Made by a program: the position numbers and the translations under genes. From contig NZ_JACHGJ010000001.1 of NCBI RefSeq assembly GCF_014207565.1, positions 682,001-746,000 of the forward strand: a stretch of 64,000 nt of DNA, read 5' to 3'. This DNA comes from Spirochaeta isovalerica. GTDB lineage: Bacteria > Spirochaetota > Spirochaetia > DSM-2461. The notes beneath the pieces were generated by a model. It saw nothing but the letters and a program-made list of their open reading frames with translations, had not been told where the DNA came from and did no database searches. Shown in pieces: positions 55,397-64,000 of this stretch. Within the stretch, counting starts at the first letter, position 1, and each line of letters begins with the position of its first letter.

Positions 55397-55796
55397 TTAG
55401 TTCCTGTTTTTCTCTCTCAGCTTTTTTCTGCTTTACTTTATTAATTATAAAATCCGCCAGACCTATGGTCAAAGAAACCCCGCCGGAAATCAGCAGAAGC
55501 CTGGTTATATCATCCTGGGTTCTGTGCGAGGCAAAGGAAGCCCGGTCATACAGATTCGAATCATTATTGTAATTATATGAGTCGATTGCCAGGTAGGTTA
55601 AATCATAGACAAGCGCCGTTACCATAAATGACAAGGGAAAGGATCCGAATGTAACGATCTCGGCTCTTCTCAAATCTAGAGTCCACTGGGGGAACTCATC
55701 GGGTCGGTAAGGAGCCGGGATGTCCGTTTCCTGACCGAAACAGGCCATCGATGTAAAAGAGACCAGAAGAACAAATGCTATTATTCGGCTTTTCAA
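55341..55796 (-). CDS. Exported membrane protein of unknown function
   Basis: A 151-residue protein. A signal peptide (IIAFVLLVSFTSMACFGQ) and two membrane-like segments (FGSFPLSFMVTALVYDLTYL and LLLISGGVSLTIGLADFIIN) precede a charged tail (KVKQKKAEREKQELNEQRNN). The tail-coding part overlaps the 5' end of rluD by 56 bp in another frame. Coupled to yggS by a 4-bp overlap. Confidence 0.72.
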   Translation of the reverse strand: MKSRIIAFVLLVSFTSMACFGQETDIPAPYRPDEFPQWTLDLRRAEIVTFGSFPLSFMVTALVYDLTYLAIDSYNYNNDSNLYDRASFASHRTQDDITRLLLISGGVSLTIGLADFIINKVKQKKAEREKQELNEQRNNNRNSTGDSETEN

Positions 55797-56485
55797 TATC
55801 GCGTCCCGAAAATGGAGCTTCCGACTCTGACCAGAGTCGCTCCTTCTTCTATGGCTATTTTAAAATCACCGGACATACCCATGGATAATGTATCAAAATC
55901 TTTCAGGCTGAATAAACGTTCAGCTTTTTCAAAATTTTCCCGGCAAAAACGGAAGCTATTCCGTACAAGAGACTCATCGCTGACAAACGGAGCGATAGTC
56001 ATCATTCCCCGGATGCGTATATTCTCCATGGCAACAATCTGTTCGAAAGCGCTGAAGAAGTCATCGATATGGGAAAAGCCGGTCTTGGCTTCATCCTGTT
56101 CCGCAGTCTTCAGTTCCAGAAGGACATCCTGAACGATTTCCAAGTCTCCCGCTCTTTTATTGATTTTTTCAGCAATTTTTAATGAATCGACAGATTGAAT
56201 GCAGGTAAATGTTCCCACGGCCTGTTTCACTTTATTGCTTTGTAAATGGCCGATCAGTTCTATTTCTGCATCGGAAGGCAACTCCTTCCTTTTCTCAACC
56301 CCTTCCTGTACCCGGTTTTCACCGAACAGGCGCATTCCCGCTTCGTAGGCTTCCAGGAGCATTTCCATAGGCTTGGTCTTGCTGACAGCCATCAGCTTTA
56401 TATCATCGGGTTTCCGGCCGGATTTTTCTGCGGCATCACTGATTTCCCGAAGGATCTGTTCGATATTATGAGCGATACTGTTCAT
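55793..56485 (-). CDS. yggS: PLP-binding homeostasis protein, YggS family
   Basis: A 230-residue protein that binds pyridoxal 5'-phosphate and controls its homeostasis. PLP lysine in IKLMAVSKTKPMEMLLEAYE, followed by FGENRVQEGVEKRKEL, LIGHLQSNKVKQAVGTFTCI and the phosphate site LSMGMSGDFKIAIEEGATLV RVGSSIFGTRY. First gene of a trio with the exported membrane protein and rluD. Confidence 0.93.
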   Translation of the reverse strand: MNSIAHNIEQILREISDAAEKSGRKPDDIKLMAVSKTKPMEMLLEAYEAGMRLFGENRVQEGVEKRKELPSDAEIELIGHLQSNKVKQAVGTFTCIQSVDSLKIAEKINKRAGDLEIVQDVLLELKTAEQDEAKTGFSHIDDFFSAFEQIVAMENIRIRGMMTIAPFVSDESLVRNSFRFCRENFEKAERLFSLKDFDTLSMGMSGDFKIAIEEGATLVRVGSSIFGTRY

Positions 56486-56592
56486 GCATGGAATAATAGC
56501 ACAGCTGAAGTTTTACATCAAAGGGGAAAAGATTGTCGCAGGTGTTTTGAAAAGCGTTAATGATGTTTCAGATTCGATTTATAAATAAAAAA

Positions 56593-56702
<110 letters not shown>

Positions 56703-56709
56703 CTTTGAG

Positions 56710-56738
56710 AATATACTGACAGCTTCAAAAAAAGTCAA
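56710..56738 (-). promoter_or_regulatory. Promoter of the 5S rRNA gene
   Basis: Minus strand TTGACT (56738-56733), a 17-bp spacer, TATATT (56715-56710), then the start of the 5S RNA about 8 bp later. Near-consensus, as expected for a stable-RNA promoter. Confidence 0.8.
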
Positions 56739-56745
56739 TCCATTG

Positions 56746-56774
56746 TTGACGATAAACAGATTATCCTCTAACCT
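56746..56774 (+). promoter_or_regulatory. Candidate promoter of thiamine transport operon
   Basis: TTGACG (56746-56751), a 17-bp spacer, TAACCT (56769-56774), which would start RNA just before the TPP aptamer. The -35 is only 7 bp from the -35 of the 5S promoter, so the two are back-to-back. Confidence 0.5.
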
Positions 56775-56783
56775 TGTCCACAA

Positions 56784-56860
56784 GTCCTGGGGTGGTCTTG
56801 TCAAGACCTGAGATTATACCCGTTGAACCTGATGCGGATAATACCGACGAAGGGAGAGAC
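56784..56860 (+). ncRNA. TPP riboswitch (thi-box)
   Basis: The hallmark elements appear in order: GGGGTG (56789-56794), P3 hairpin GGTCTTG-TC-AAGACC, CTGAGATTATACCC, GAACCTGATGCGGATAATACC and GACGAAGGGAGA. It lies 50 nt upstream of thiB. P1 is short (GTC/GAC), as often in this class. It senses thiamine pyrophosphate and would lower expression of the transporter when TPP is high. Confidence 0.95.
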
Positions 56861-56900
56861 AGGAAACATATCAACCAGAGACAGCATTAATTTATAAGGA

Positions 56901-56917
56901 GATTTCTCAATGAAATC
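56901..56917 (+). promoter_or_regulatory. Hairpin enclosing the thiB start codon
   Basis: GATTTC (56901-56906) / GAAATC (56912-56917) with a 5-nt loop that contains part of the ATG at 56910. The SD AAGGA ends just before the stem. No terminator is seen between aptamer and ATG, so the riboswitch probably acts on translation (inference). Confidence 0.45.
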
Positions 56918-57962
56918 ACTCTTTGTATCTTTTAAAGCTGTTCTAATCATCGCATTAATTACAGCTTCACTAAATCTTTATGCCAATGGGCAATCAGATA
57001 AGGCAAAAGCCGGAAACAGCGGCCCGGAGAAACTGGTCGTCTACTCCTACGATACTTTTGCCTCCGAATGGGGCGCCGGCCCCTCTATCATCGCAGAGTT
57101 CGAACAGAAATACGGTGTCGAAGTTGAACTGCACGCTCCTGGAGACGGGGTAACTGTCATGTCCCAGCTGATTCTTGAAAAAGATAATCCCCGGGCCGAT
57201 GTCGTTGTCGGACTGGACAACAATCTTCTGGCGAAAGCTCTTGAAGAAAAAATTCTCGAATCCTATAAGTCTCCCGAACTTGAAAAAGTCAAAAGCGACC
57301 TTCTGTTCGATAGTTCATACAATCTTCTTCCCTTTGATTTCGGTTACTTCGCGATCTGTTATGATAGCGAGAAACTGAGCGATCTGCCAGAATCCCTCGA
57401 GGATCTGACGGAAGAGAAGTACAGAGACTCCCTCGTCCTGATGGATCCCAGAACGTCGACTCCCGGACTAGGTTTTCTTTTATGGACAATAGCCGTATAC
57501 GGAGAAGACTATCTGGCTTATTGGGACAGATTAAAACCATCCATTTTAACGATAACAGAAGGCTGGAGCAGTGGATACGGCCTCTTTCTCAATGAAGAAG
57601 CCCCTCTTGTGCTCAGTTACTCTACATCTCCCGCCTATCATGTGGAATACGAAGATTCTACCAGGTACAGAGCTCTAAAATTCAACGATGGGAATTATGA
57701 GCATATTGAAGGGATGGGTATTGTAAAAGGAACGGAGAACAGGGAAATGGCGGAAAAATTCATAGATCACATGCTAGCCGAATCCTCCCAGAAGACATTG
57801 GCGATCTCTAACATTATGTTTCCCGCAGTAAACGGCACAGACCTTCCCGACTCATTTGATTACTCTTTCCACAGCGACACTCCCCTTCTGCTTGATTCAG
57901 AAACCATTTCTGAAAACTACGATGATTGGGTTCAGATGTGGGTAGAAAACTACGGCAACTGA
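56910..57962 (+). CDS. thiB: Thiamine ABC transporter substrate-binding protein
   Basis: A 350-residue exported binding protein (signal peptide ending in LYANGQS). The type 2 periplasmic fold of the thiamine family shows KLVVYSYDTFASEWGAGPSI, FEQKYGVEVELHAPGDGVTV, DVVVGLDNNLLAKALEEKIL, LLPFDFGYFAICYDSEKL and STPGLGFLLWTIAVYGED. The location behind a TPP riboswitch and ahead of permease and ATPase genes fixes the substrate as thiamine or a thiamine phosphate. Confidence 0.93.
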   Translation: MKSLFVSFKAVLIIALITASLNLYANGQSDKAKAGNSGPEKLVVYSYDTFASEWGAGPSIIAEFEQKYGVEVELHAPGDGVTVMSQLILEKDNPRADVVVGLDNNLLAKALEEKILESYKSPELEKVKSDLLFDSSYNLLPFDFGYFAICYDSEKLSDLPESLEDLTEEKYRDSLVLMDPRTSTPGLGFLLWTIAVYGEDYLAYWDRLKPSILTITEGWSSGYGLFLNEEAPLVLSYSTSPAYHVEYEDSTRYRALKFNDGNYEHIEGMGIVKGTENREMAEKFIDHMLAESSQKTLAISNIMFPAVNGTDLPDSFDYSFHSDTPLLLDSETISENYDDWVQMWVENYGN

Positions 57963-57982
57963 GAGGAAGCCGGGGGGATGGG

Positions 57983-59632
57983 TTGGAACTCATCCCCGCC
58001 TTCCTCTTTATCCTGATTATTTTTTACATTCCTCTGGGCGGTGTTCTCATAAAAGGTCTGCAGAACAGCAAAGGTGCTTTTTCTCTCGAAGGAATCGGGC
58101 ACATACTTGGCTCTTCATATTACAGATCGATTATCGGCTTTACTTTTTTTCAGGCTCTGCTAAGTACGGTTCTATCTGTATTAATCGGACTACCGGGTGC
58201 CTGGATACTGTCCCACTACAGCTTTCCCGGGAAAAGGATTCTTAAAGCCGTCATCACAATCCCCTTTATTCTACCTTCCATTCTCGTTGTACTGGGCTTT
58301 GTTCTTTTCTTCGGCAAGAGCGGAACTCTCAACTCCCTTCTGAACCGGCTCGGCCTGGGAGAACTGAAGATTCTCTACTCTTTCAAGGCGATCATTATCG
58401 CCCATATATTCTATAATTTCCCAATCGCCATACGGATCATATCATCCCTCTGGGCTAAGATTCCCCGTAATCAGATTATGGCGGCACGCAGCCTCGGCGC
58501 AGGGAAGATCAGGATTTTTTTCACCATAACCCTCCATCAGATTTTTCCGGCGATTCTCACGAGTTCGATGATTATATTCATTTACTGCTTTATGAGCTTT
58601 GCCATCATCCTCGTACTGGGCGGAGGCCCGGAACTGACAACTGTGGAAGTGGAGGTTTACCGCCTTGCCAAAGTGAGCCTGGATATAAATAAAGGAAGTT
58701 CCCTGGCTCTGATCCAGTCAACTTTGACACTTATTTTCATGTTTATTTACAGCAGCCTTGAAAGATTTAAGAGTTTTGAAGAAAAACTCCTCTATCGGGA
58801 CCAAAAGCCTCCATACAGATTCAAAGCTGATTGGCCGACAGTTTTTATCTTTTTATATTTCATATTTGTTCTGATACTGCTTATAGCGCCGCCTCTTTCC
58901 GTTATCGGCGAATCGTTCAGGGAAAGGAATTCTCTGTCGGGAAATGAAGTTTTCTCATTGCGGTGGTACAAAGAGATATTCTTTCCGACAGCACAGGGGA
59001 CGTACAGCCGTATTGCTTTTCAATCCTTAAAAAACAGCCTCATTTATGGGTTTTCAACAGTTATCCTGACGATTCCCGTCAGTCTTCTCATATCGCGGGC
59101 TCTTTCAGTCAAAAACATTCCCTTCGCAGGGCTAACCGAACTGATTTTCGTTCTTCCCCTGGGAGTGTCATCTGTGATTTTAGGGATGAGCTATATGCGT
59201 TTATCCAATTTTCTCCCCGGTGATTTCCGGGGCAGCGCATGGCTGGTTATCCTGGCCCATTCGGCTATCGCCATGCCTCTGGCGTTTAAATCTGTTCTTT
59301 CCATATACAGAAAAATCAAAAAGTCCCTGAGAGAAGCGGGTCAGAACCTTGGCGCTTCGAGATTCAGGATTTTCAGAGATATTGAACTTCCTCTTCTGAA
59401 ATCCGGTATTCTGACAGGCGCCACTTTTGCTTTTGCCGTTTCAATCGGGGAGATGAATGCGACACTGATGTTATCCCAGCCGGGAACGACGACTCTCCCC
59501 ATCGCAATTTACCGGTTGATCGGGTCCTATAAATTTTACGGAGCCTGCGCTCTGGGGTCTATTTTAATGTTTATCTGTCTGATCGCTTTTCTTGCGATTG
59601 ATTATTTTGACGGATTTGGAGACACGATATGA
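57983..59632 (+). CDS. thiP: Thiamine ABC transporter permease
   Basis: A duplicated permease of about 549 residues with about 12 spans. Each half has an EAA-type loop: ARSLGAGKIRIFFTITLHQI and GQNLGASRFRIFRDIELPLL. It is the ThiP-like fused dimer. Start choice is uncertain: TTG at 57983, with a G-rich SD, gives the natural N-terminus LELIPAFLFILII; a longer frame opens within thiB. Followed by a 4-bp overlap with thiQ. Confidence 0.88.
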   Translation: MELIPAFLFILIIFYIPLGGVLIKGLQNSKGAFSLEGIGHILGSSYYRSIIGFTFFQALLSTVLSVLIGLPGAWILSHYSFPGKRILKAVITIPFILPSILVVLGFVLFFGKSGTLNSLLNRLGLGELKILYSFKAIIIAHIFYNFPIAIRIISSLWAKIPRNQIMAARSLGAGKIRIFFTITLHQIFPAILTSSMIIFIYCFMSFAIILVLGGGPELTTVEVEVYRLAKVSLDINKGSSLALIQSTLTLIFMFIYSSLERFKSFEEKLLYRDQKPPYRFKADWPTVFIFLYFIFVLILLIAPPLSVIGESFRERNSLSGNEVFSLRWYKEIFFPTAQGTYSRIAFQSLKNSLIYGFSTVILTIPVSLLISRALSVKNIPFAGLTELIFVLPLGVSSVILGMSYMRLSNFLPGDFRGSAWLVILAHSAIAMPLAFKSVLSIYRKIKKSLREAGQNLGASRFRIFRDIELPLLKSGILTGATFAFAVSIGEMNATLMLSQPGTTTLPIAIYRLIGSYKFYGACALGSILMFICLIAFLAIDYFDGFGDTI

Positions 59633-60663
59633 GCATCACTCTGAATGATATCCATAGAGATTTCGGTGATTTTAAACTTCATATGAATTTGCAGGCGGAA
59701 AAGGGAGAACTGATTTCTCTTCTCGGACCGAGCGGCTGCGGGAAGAGCACGACTTTGCGTATAATCGCCGGTTTCGAAGAAGCGGACAGCGGATCTCTTT
59801 TTCTGGAAGGAAAGGACCTTCTGTCCATATCTCCCGAAAAGAGGGAAATCGCCATGGTTTTTCAGGATTATGCGCTTTTCCCCCATATGACTGTTTTTGA
59901 CAATATTGCCTACGGCCCGAAAATCCGAAAATGGAGTAAAGAAAAAATACGGGAGGAAGTGAACCGCTTTCTGAAAATTGTACATCTTGAAGGTTTTGCC
60001 GATAGAAAGACAGAGATGCTTTCAGGAGGCGAGCAACAGAGAGTGGCCCTTGCCAGAGCTCTTATTACCGAGCCTAAACTTCTCCTTCTCGATGAACCCC
60101 TCAGCGCTCTTGATGCCAGATTGAGAAAGAAGCTGCGCAGGGAAATCCGGAACATACAAAGAGAGCTGGAAATTACAACTCTTTACGTCACCCACGATCA
60201 GGAGGAAGCTTTGGCCATTTCAGATAAAATCGCTCTTATTGATAATGGGGAATGCATTCAGTTCGACACTCCTCAAAACCTCTACAGAAAACCGCAGCAT
60301 ATTTTTGCCGCGGGATTTATTGGAAACGCCAATCTGATTCCAGTTGGAAACATCGACCTGAAGAGTATGTCTGCTGAAACAGAAATGGGGAAATTCAGCG
60401 TAGACTACATTCGCGAAGGATCAGATGAAAAATTCATTTTCTTCCGTTCCGACAAATGTCTGATAGTAAGAGATGATAATCCGGAACTGTCAAATATGAT
60501 AAGCGGAACAGTTGTTGATGAAGAATACACAGGTTCAAGAAAAGATCTGGAAATTCAGGTGGGGAATCAGATAATTCGCGCCAGCGTGCCGGAAGACAGC
60601 CCGGTGGCTGTAAACGATATGGTGACTCTGCACATACCGGAACAGCACTGCCGCGTCTTATAA
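59629..60663 (+). CDS. thiQ: Thiamine ABC transporter ATPase with TOBE-like tail
   Basis: A 344-residue ATPase. Walker A GPSGCGKSTT, Q-loop MVFQDYALFPHMTVFDNIAY, signature LSGGEQQRVALARAL, Walker B LLLLDEPLSALD, H-loop YVTHDQEEALAISD. It is about 110 residues longer than typical ThiQ (about 230), because of a C-terminal TOBE-like domain (ISGTVVDEEYTGSRKDLEIQ, then VNDMVTLHIPEQHCRVL), as in PotA/AfuC-type ATPases. It overlaps thiP (ATGA) and its stop abuts the stop of the convergent lipoprotein gene. Confidence 0.93.
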   Translation: MSITLNDIHRDFGDFKLHMNLQAEKGELISLLGPSGCGKSTTLRIIAGFEEADSGSLFLEGKDLLSISPEKREIAMVFQDYALFPHMTVFDNIAYGPKIRKWSKEKIREEVNRFLKIVHLEGFADRKTEMLSGGEQQRVALARALITEPKLLLLDEPLSALDARLRKKLRREIRNIQRELEITTLYVTHDQEEALAISDKIALIDNGECIQFDTPQNLYRKPQHIFAAGFIGNANLIPVGNIDLKSMSAETEMGKFSVDYIREGSDEKFIFFRSDKCLIVRDDNPELSNMISGTVVDEEYTGSRKDLEIQVGNQIIRASVPEDSPVAVNDMVTLHIPEQHCRVL

Positions 60664-61023
60664 CTACATCTGTTTGGAAGCGTTTTCCGCTTTTTCCCTT
60701 GAATCGTAGAGATCGATCATCCCTTCAGGCACAACGCCGTGAATCTCCCCGGCCCGGACTTCATACCAGTATCCGCTGGAACCGTTTTCCCGATCGCTCT
60801 CCCGGGAAAGCACTTCAAGAATATCACCTTTGCGAAGAGTGGCAATGATATTATTCAAACGGTCGTTCTCATCGGTAATCCGAATATAGGAGCTGCTGAC
60901 CACCCCCCACCTGGATGATGCTGTCAGCATCGGGGTTGAAGGCATGGCTATGTCTTCCTTAAGCGTTTCTTCCGAACAGGAAACTATAAATAAGGCCATC
61001 AGTGCAATTATCAGACGTTTCAT
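60664..61023 (-). CDS. SH3-domain lipoprotein
   Basis: A 119-residue lipoprotein (signal peptide LIIALMALFIVSC, Cys about residue 16). Bacterial SH3-type fold: WGVVSSSYIRITDENDRLNN, LRKGDILEVLSRES, GYWYEVRAGEIHGVVPEGMI. Possibly binds cell wall or protein partners. Overlaps the uvrB stop (ATGA). Confidence 0.82.
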   Translation of the reverse strand: MKRLIIALMALFIVSCSEETLKEDIAMPSTPMLTASSRWGVVSSSYIRITDENDRLNNIIATLRKGDILEVLSRESDRENGSSGYWYEVRAGEIHGVVPEGMIDLYDSREKAENASKQM

Positions 61024-63008
61024 TCATCACCCTTCAGACGGGCGATTTCATCTCGAAGGACGGCAGCCTCTTCAAATTCCATATTTTTGGCTTTTTCCAG
61101 CATCTCATTTTCAAGTGCTTTGATGAGTCTCTTCTTCTGTTTGGGATCAAAGAGATTCGTACTGTTTTTCATCATGTCGATAGTCATCTTCTCTGCATCT
61201 TTTTTCTGCTCGGCTTTCCTCTGCAGAATATCCTGAACAGCCTTTTTAACTGTCGACGGAGTGATGCCGTGTTCTTCATTGTATGCCATCTGCACAGCCC
61301 TGCGGTGTTCCGTTTCCTCTATGGCGTCTTTCATCGCCTGGGAAACTTTATCGGCGTACATAATGACTTTGCCGTTCTCGTTACGAGCCGCCCGGCCGAT
61401 CGTCTGAATCAGCGATGTCGACGATCTGAGAAACCCTATTTTATCAGCGTCCATAATGGCTATTAAGGAGACTTCCGGTATATCCAGTCCCTCTCTGAGC
61501 AGATTAATACCAACCAGCACGTCAAAAACGCCATTTCGCAAATCTCTTATAATTTCAACCCTTTCGAAAGTGTCGATTTCAGAGTGGAGGTAACGGACTT
61601 TCAAATCCATCCCCGACAGATAATCAGCCAGATCCTCAGCCATTTTTTTCGTCAAAGTCGTAATCAGAACCCGTTCCTGAACTTCAAGCCTTTTGAGTAT
61701 TTCGCCATAGAGATCTTCGATCTGACCCTCAGTCGACCTGACTGTAATCTCCGGATCGAGCAAACCGGTCGGACGGATTATCTGTTCAACCATTTTTTGA
61801 GACCGGGCGAACTCCTCTTTCCCCGGCGTGGCGGAAACGAAAATCATCTGGTTCTGCATTTCCAGAAATTCGGAATAAACCAGCGGTCTGTTATCAAGAG
61901 CCGAGGGAAGGCGGAACCCGAAATTAACAAGATTCATTTTCCGGGACCTGTCTCCTTCGTACATGGCTCTGATCTGGGAAAGAGTGACATGGGATTCATC
62001 GATAAAGGTCAGGTAATCTTTGGGAAAGAAATCCAGAAGGACTTCAGGCCTTTCCCCTTCATCCCGTCCGGCGAGAATCCTGGAGTAGTTTTCGATTCCG
62101 GAACAGTATCCCATCTCCTCCATCATCTCCATGTCGTATTCAGTTCGGGATTTGAGCCTCTGTGCTTCAACGAGCTTGCCTATGGATTCAAAATGCTCCA
62201 GCTGCAATTCCATCTCTTCGCGGATCAGAGAGACGCTATTTCGGATCTTCTCTTCGGGAAGAACAAAATGCTTGGCGGGGTAAACCGTGCACATGAATAC
62301 ATTTTCCGCGACCTCTCCCGTGAGGGGATTGATCCGGCAGATACTTTCGACGGTATCCCAATCGAGACTGATCCTGTAAGCCATATCCTTGAAATAGGCC
62401 GGAAAGATCTCGATGATATCCCCTCTTTTGCGAAAGCGACCCCTGTCGAGAACAGCATCGTTGCGGCTGTACTGGAGCGAAATCAACTGCCGCATAACGA
62501 CATCAATATTTATCTCCTGCCCGACTTCTATCTGCAAACGCATATCTTTATAGGATGCGGGACTTCCGACTCCGTATATGCAGGACACAGTCGAAACGAC
62601 GATAACATCTTTTCTTTCCATGAGAGAGCGGGTTGTCGACAGCTTGAGTCTGTCGATCTCATCGTTAATGGATGCGTCTTTCTCAATAAAGAGATCTTTA
62701 GACGGGACATATGCCTCAGGCTGGTAGTAATCGTAATATGAGACGAAGTACTCCACCGCATTGTCGGGGAAGAAATCTTTAAATTCCCTGTAAAGCTGGG
62801 CGGCCAGAGTCTTGTTATGGGATACAACGAGAGTCGGACGCTGCACTTTTTCTATAATTTTTGCCATGGAGAAGGTTTTTCCCGAACCTGTGACCCCTTT
62901 CAGGGTCTGAAACTCCAAGCCTTCATCCAAACCTTTTGATAGAGATTCGATAGCCCGGCCCTGATCTCCCGACGGTTCAAAGGGAGAAACAACTTTAAAC
63001 TGATTCAA
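61020..63008 (-). CDS. uvrB: Excinuclease ABC subunit B
   Basis: Damage-verification helicase of nucleotide excision repair. A 662-residue protein: Walker A GVTGSGKTFSMAK, beta-hairpin YDYYQPEAYVP, DEXX box FIDESHVT, helicase motif VI QTIGRAARNENGKVIMYAD and the C-terminal UVR motif (LENEMLEKAKNMEFEEAAVL). The start is TTG (AAGG 8 nt upstream), overlapping the htrA stop (TTGA). Confidence 0.96.
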   Translation of the reverse strand: MNQFKVVSPFEPSGDQGRAIESLSKGLDEGLEFQTLKGVTGSGKTFSMAKIIEKVQRPTLVVSHNKTLAAQLYREFKDFFPDNAVEYFVSYYDYYQPEAYVPSKDLFIEKDASINDEIDRLKLSTTRSLMERKDVIVVSTVSCIYGVGSPASYKDMRLQIEVGQEINIDVVMRQLISLQYSRNDAVLDRGRFRKRGDIIEIFPAYFKDMAYRISLDWDTVESICRINPLTGEVAENVFMCTVYPAKHFVLPEEKIRNSVSLIREEMELQLEHFESIGKLVEAQRLKSRTEYDMEMMEEMGYCSGIENYSRILAGRDEGERPEVLLDFFPKDYLTFIDESHVTLSQIRAMYEGDRSRKMNLVNFGFRLPSALDNRPLVYSEFLEMQNQMIFVSATPGKEEFARSQKMVEQIIRPTGLLDPEITVRSTEGQIEDLYGEILKRLEVQERVLITTLTKKMAEDLADYLSGMDLKVRYLHSEIDTFERVEIIRDLRNGVFDVLVGINLLREGLDIPEVSLIAIMDADKIGFLRSSTSLIQTIGRAARNENGKVIMYADKVSQAMKDAIEETEHRRAVQMAYNEEHGITPSTVKKAVQDILQRKAEQKKDAEKMTIDMMKNSTNLFDPKQKKRLIKALENEMLEKAKNMEFEEAAVLRDEIARLKGDE

Positions 63009-64000
63009 TAACTCTGCCTTCTTTCGCTTAATTCAACTTCGATAATTTTCCTGTCATTGCCCCGGATGACCGTAACAGGGACGACATCTCCCGGCCTGGA
63101 ATCTTCGAGAGCGCTGTAGAAATCACTAAGGGACGAAACGGATTTGTCACCGATCGCCACGATTATGTCTCCTCCGAGATAGATAATGGAACTTCCGCTT
63201 TTTACTGCCTGCTCCCGGTCTCCGCCCCGAAGCCCGGCTTCAGCCGCGGGACTGCTGGGGTCTATCCGGGAAATGAGAACCCCCTGGCTGACGGGAAGCC
63301 TGCCATATCTGACTAAAGAGGGGAACAGCTGTATTCCCACTATATTAATTGTACCCCTTTTGACCGTTCCATAATTGATCAGATCGGGAATAACCCTTCT
63401 GGCTGTATCGACAGGCACAGCGAATCCCACACCGACCGATCCGCCCGAAGGGGAATAGATCATAGTGTTGATTCCAATCATCTCCCCTTTTGAATTCAGA
63501 AGCGGGCCTCCGGAATTTCCGGGATTGATTGAAGCATCGGTCTGAATCATATTGTTTATGATATAACCTGTATCTGTCTTAAGCGGCCGCCCCAGTCCCG
63601 AAACGATCCCCGTCGTCAATGTTCTGTCTAGGGCAAAGGGATTTCCAATGGCCAGCACTTTCTGACCGACTTTTAATCCTGCAGAAGAGCCAAAGGAAAT
63701 TGTCACCAGCTCGCGGTCCTGCGGGTCGAATTTGATCACCGCCAGATCGTTTTCATAATCTGTTCCGATCACCTCGCCTTCCATCTGTGAACCGTCGGCC
63801 AGTGTAAGGTAAACTTTGTAGGCATTCTCCACTACATGATGATTAGTAAGAACGTATCCTCTTGTATCTATTATGGAGCCCGACCCTGAAGTTCCTTCAC
63901 TGGGAACCGGCTCGGTGAACCATGAATGGTACAGAACTTCTGTGGTAATATTGACAACAGCTTCATTCAGTCTGTCATATATCTCTATGTTTTCAGCTTC
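63005..64000 (-). CDS. htrA: HtrA/DegP-type serine protease, 5' end beyond window
   Basis: A periplasmic or envelope-attached trypsin-like protease with a PDZ domain. The frame is open to the right edge (332 codons seen; the N-terminus with any signal is missing). Catalytic triad: His in YVLTNHHVVENA, Asp in YENDLAVIKF, Ser in NPGNSGGPLLN. The C-terminal PDZ domain (GVLISRIDPSSPAAEAGLRG) follows. Single PDZ, so closer to DegS or HtrA1 than to DegP, which has two. Overlaps uvrB by 4 bp. Confidence 0.93.
   Translation of the reverse strand, partial: EAENIEIYDRLNEAVVNITTEVLYHSWFTEPVPSEGTSGSGSIIDTRGYVLTNHHVVENAYKVYLTLADGSQMEGEVIGTDYENDLAVIKFDPQDRELVTISFGSSAGLKVGQKVLAIGNPFALDRTLTTGIVSGLGRPLKTDTGYIINNMIQTDASINPGNSGGPLLNSKGEMIGINTMIYSPSGGSVGVGFAVPVDTARRVIPDLINYGTVKRGTINIVGIQLFPSLVRYGRLPVSQGVLISRIDPSSPAAEAGLRGGDREQAVKSGSSIIYLGGDIIVAIGDKSVSSLSDFYSALEDSRPGDVVPVTVIRGNDRKIIEVELSERRQSY

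Noticed and set aside
61584-62741. 385-codon open frame antisense to uvrB
   Set aside because: Shadow of uvrB; the product resembles nothing and has no SD.

Overview
The window looks like chromosomal DNA of a free-living, probably anaerobic spirochaete (Spirochaetaceae-like). The evidence is a V-type ATPase operon in the spirochaete/chlamydia gene order (E, DUF2764, A, B, D, I, K), two chemotaxis receptors, spirochaete-style lipoproteins, and a mix of biosynthetic genes (chorismate synthase, glutamate racemase) with an NAD-type formate dehydrogenase. I see no phage, insertion sequence, CRISPR array or tRNA gene. The assignment is an inference from gene content, not from a marker-gene comparison.

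Layout. 1-10200 is one long minus-strand series: deoR-type regulator, LDH2-type dehydrogenase, trkA, trkH, rlmL, a 38-residue membrane microprotein, a 616-residue unknown, a Cas2-like protein and prfB with its programmed +1 frameshift (prfB runs off the left edge). 10400-22050 holds an RRM RNA-binding protein, a DUF1295 membrane protein, aroC, a polyferredoxin, a three-gene formate dehydrogenase, a YyaL/DUF255 protein and an SPFH protein. 22270-31900 is the accessory stretch: an AT-rich M30-type protease lipoprotein with a small exported partner, a TipA-like MerR regulator with its own operator, a GNAT enzyme, a CDF metal exporter, the remains of a beta-glucuronidase gene and of an AraC regulator, a SprT-like protein, an aldo/keto reductase and a MATE exporter. 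31780-42720 holds FecR, two paralogous chemoreceptors, an MFS exporter, an M23 peptidase, a large unknown, a Sel1-repeat lipoprotein and two small unknowns. 42750-50420 is the V-ATPase operon with a promoter and terminator that can both be seen. 50500-56490 is housekeeping (rsgA, murI, rluD, yggS) mixed with unknowns. 56590-60660 has a lone 5S rRNA gene back-to-back with a TPP-riboswitch-controlled thiamine ABC transporter (thiBPQ). 60660-64000 has an SH3 lipoprotein, uvrB and an htrA protease cut by the right edge.

How it fits together. The V-ATPase rotor carries the residues associated with sodium binding, so the cell may use a sodium gradient; Trk handles potassium. The formate dehydrogenase can pass electrons from formate to NAD through a fused NuoE-NuoF diaphorase. 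Several genes carry cis-regulatory structure that can be read directly: the prfB frameshift, the TPP riboswitch, a MerR-type 19-bp-spacer promoter, repeated DeoR-type sites, and three hairpins that cover ribosome-binding sites or a start codon. Items most worth following up are the stand-alone Cas2-like gene, the membrane microprotein, the DUF2764 subunit replacing known V-ATPase stalk subunits, the solitary 5S gene and the SD-masking hairpins.
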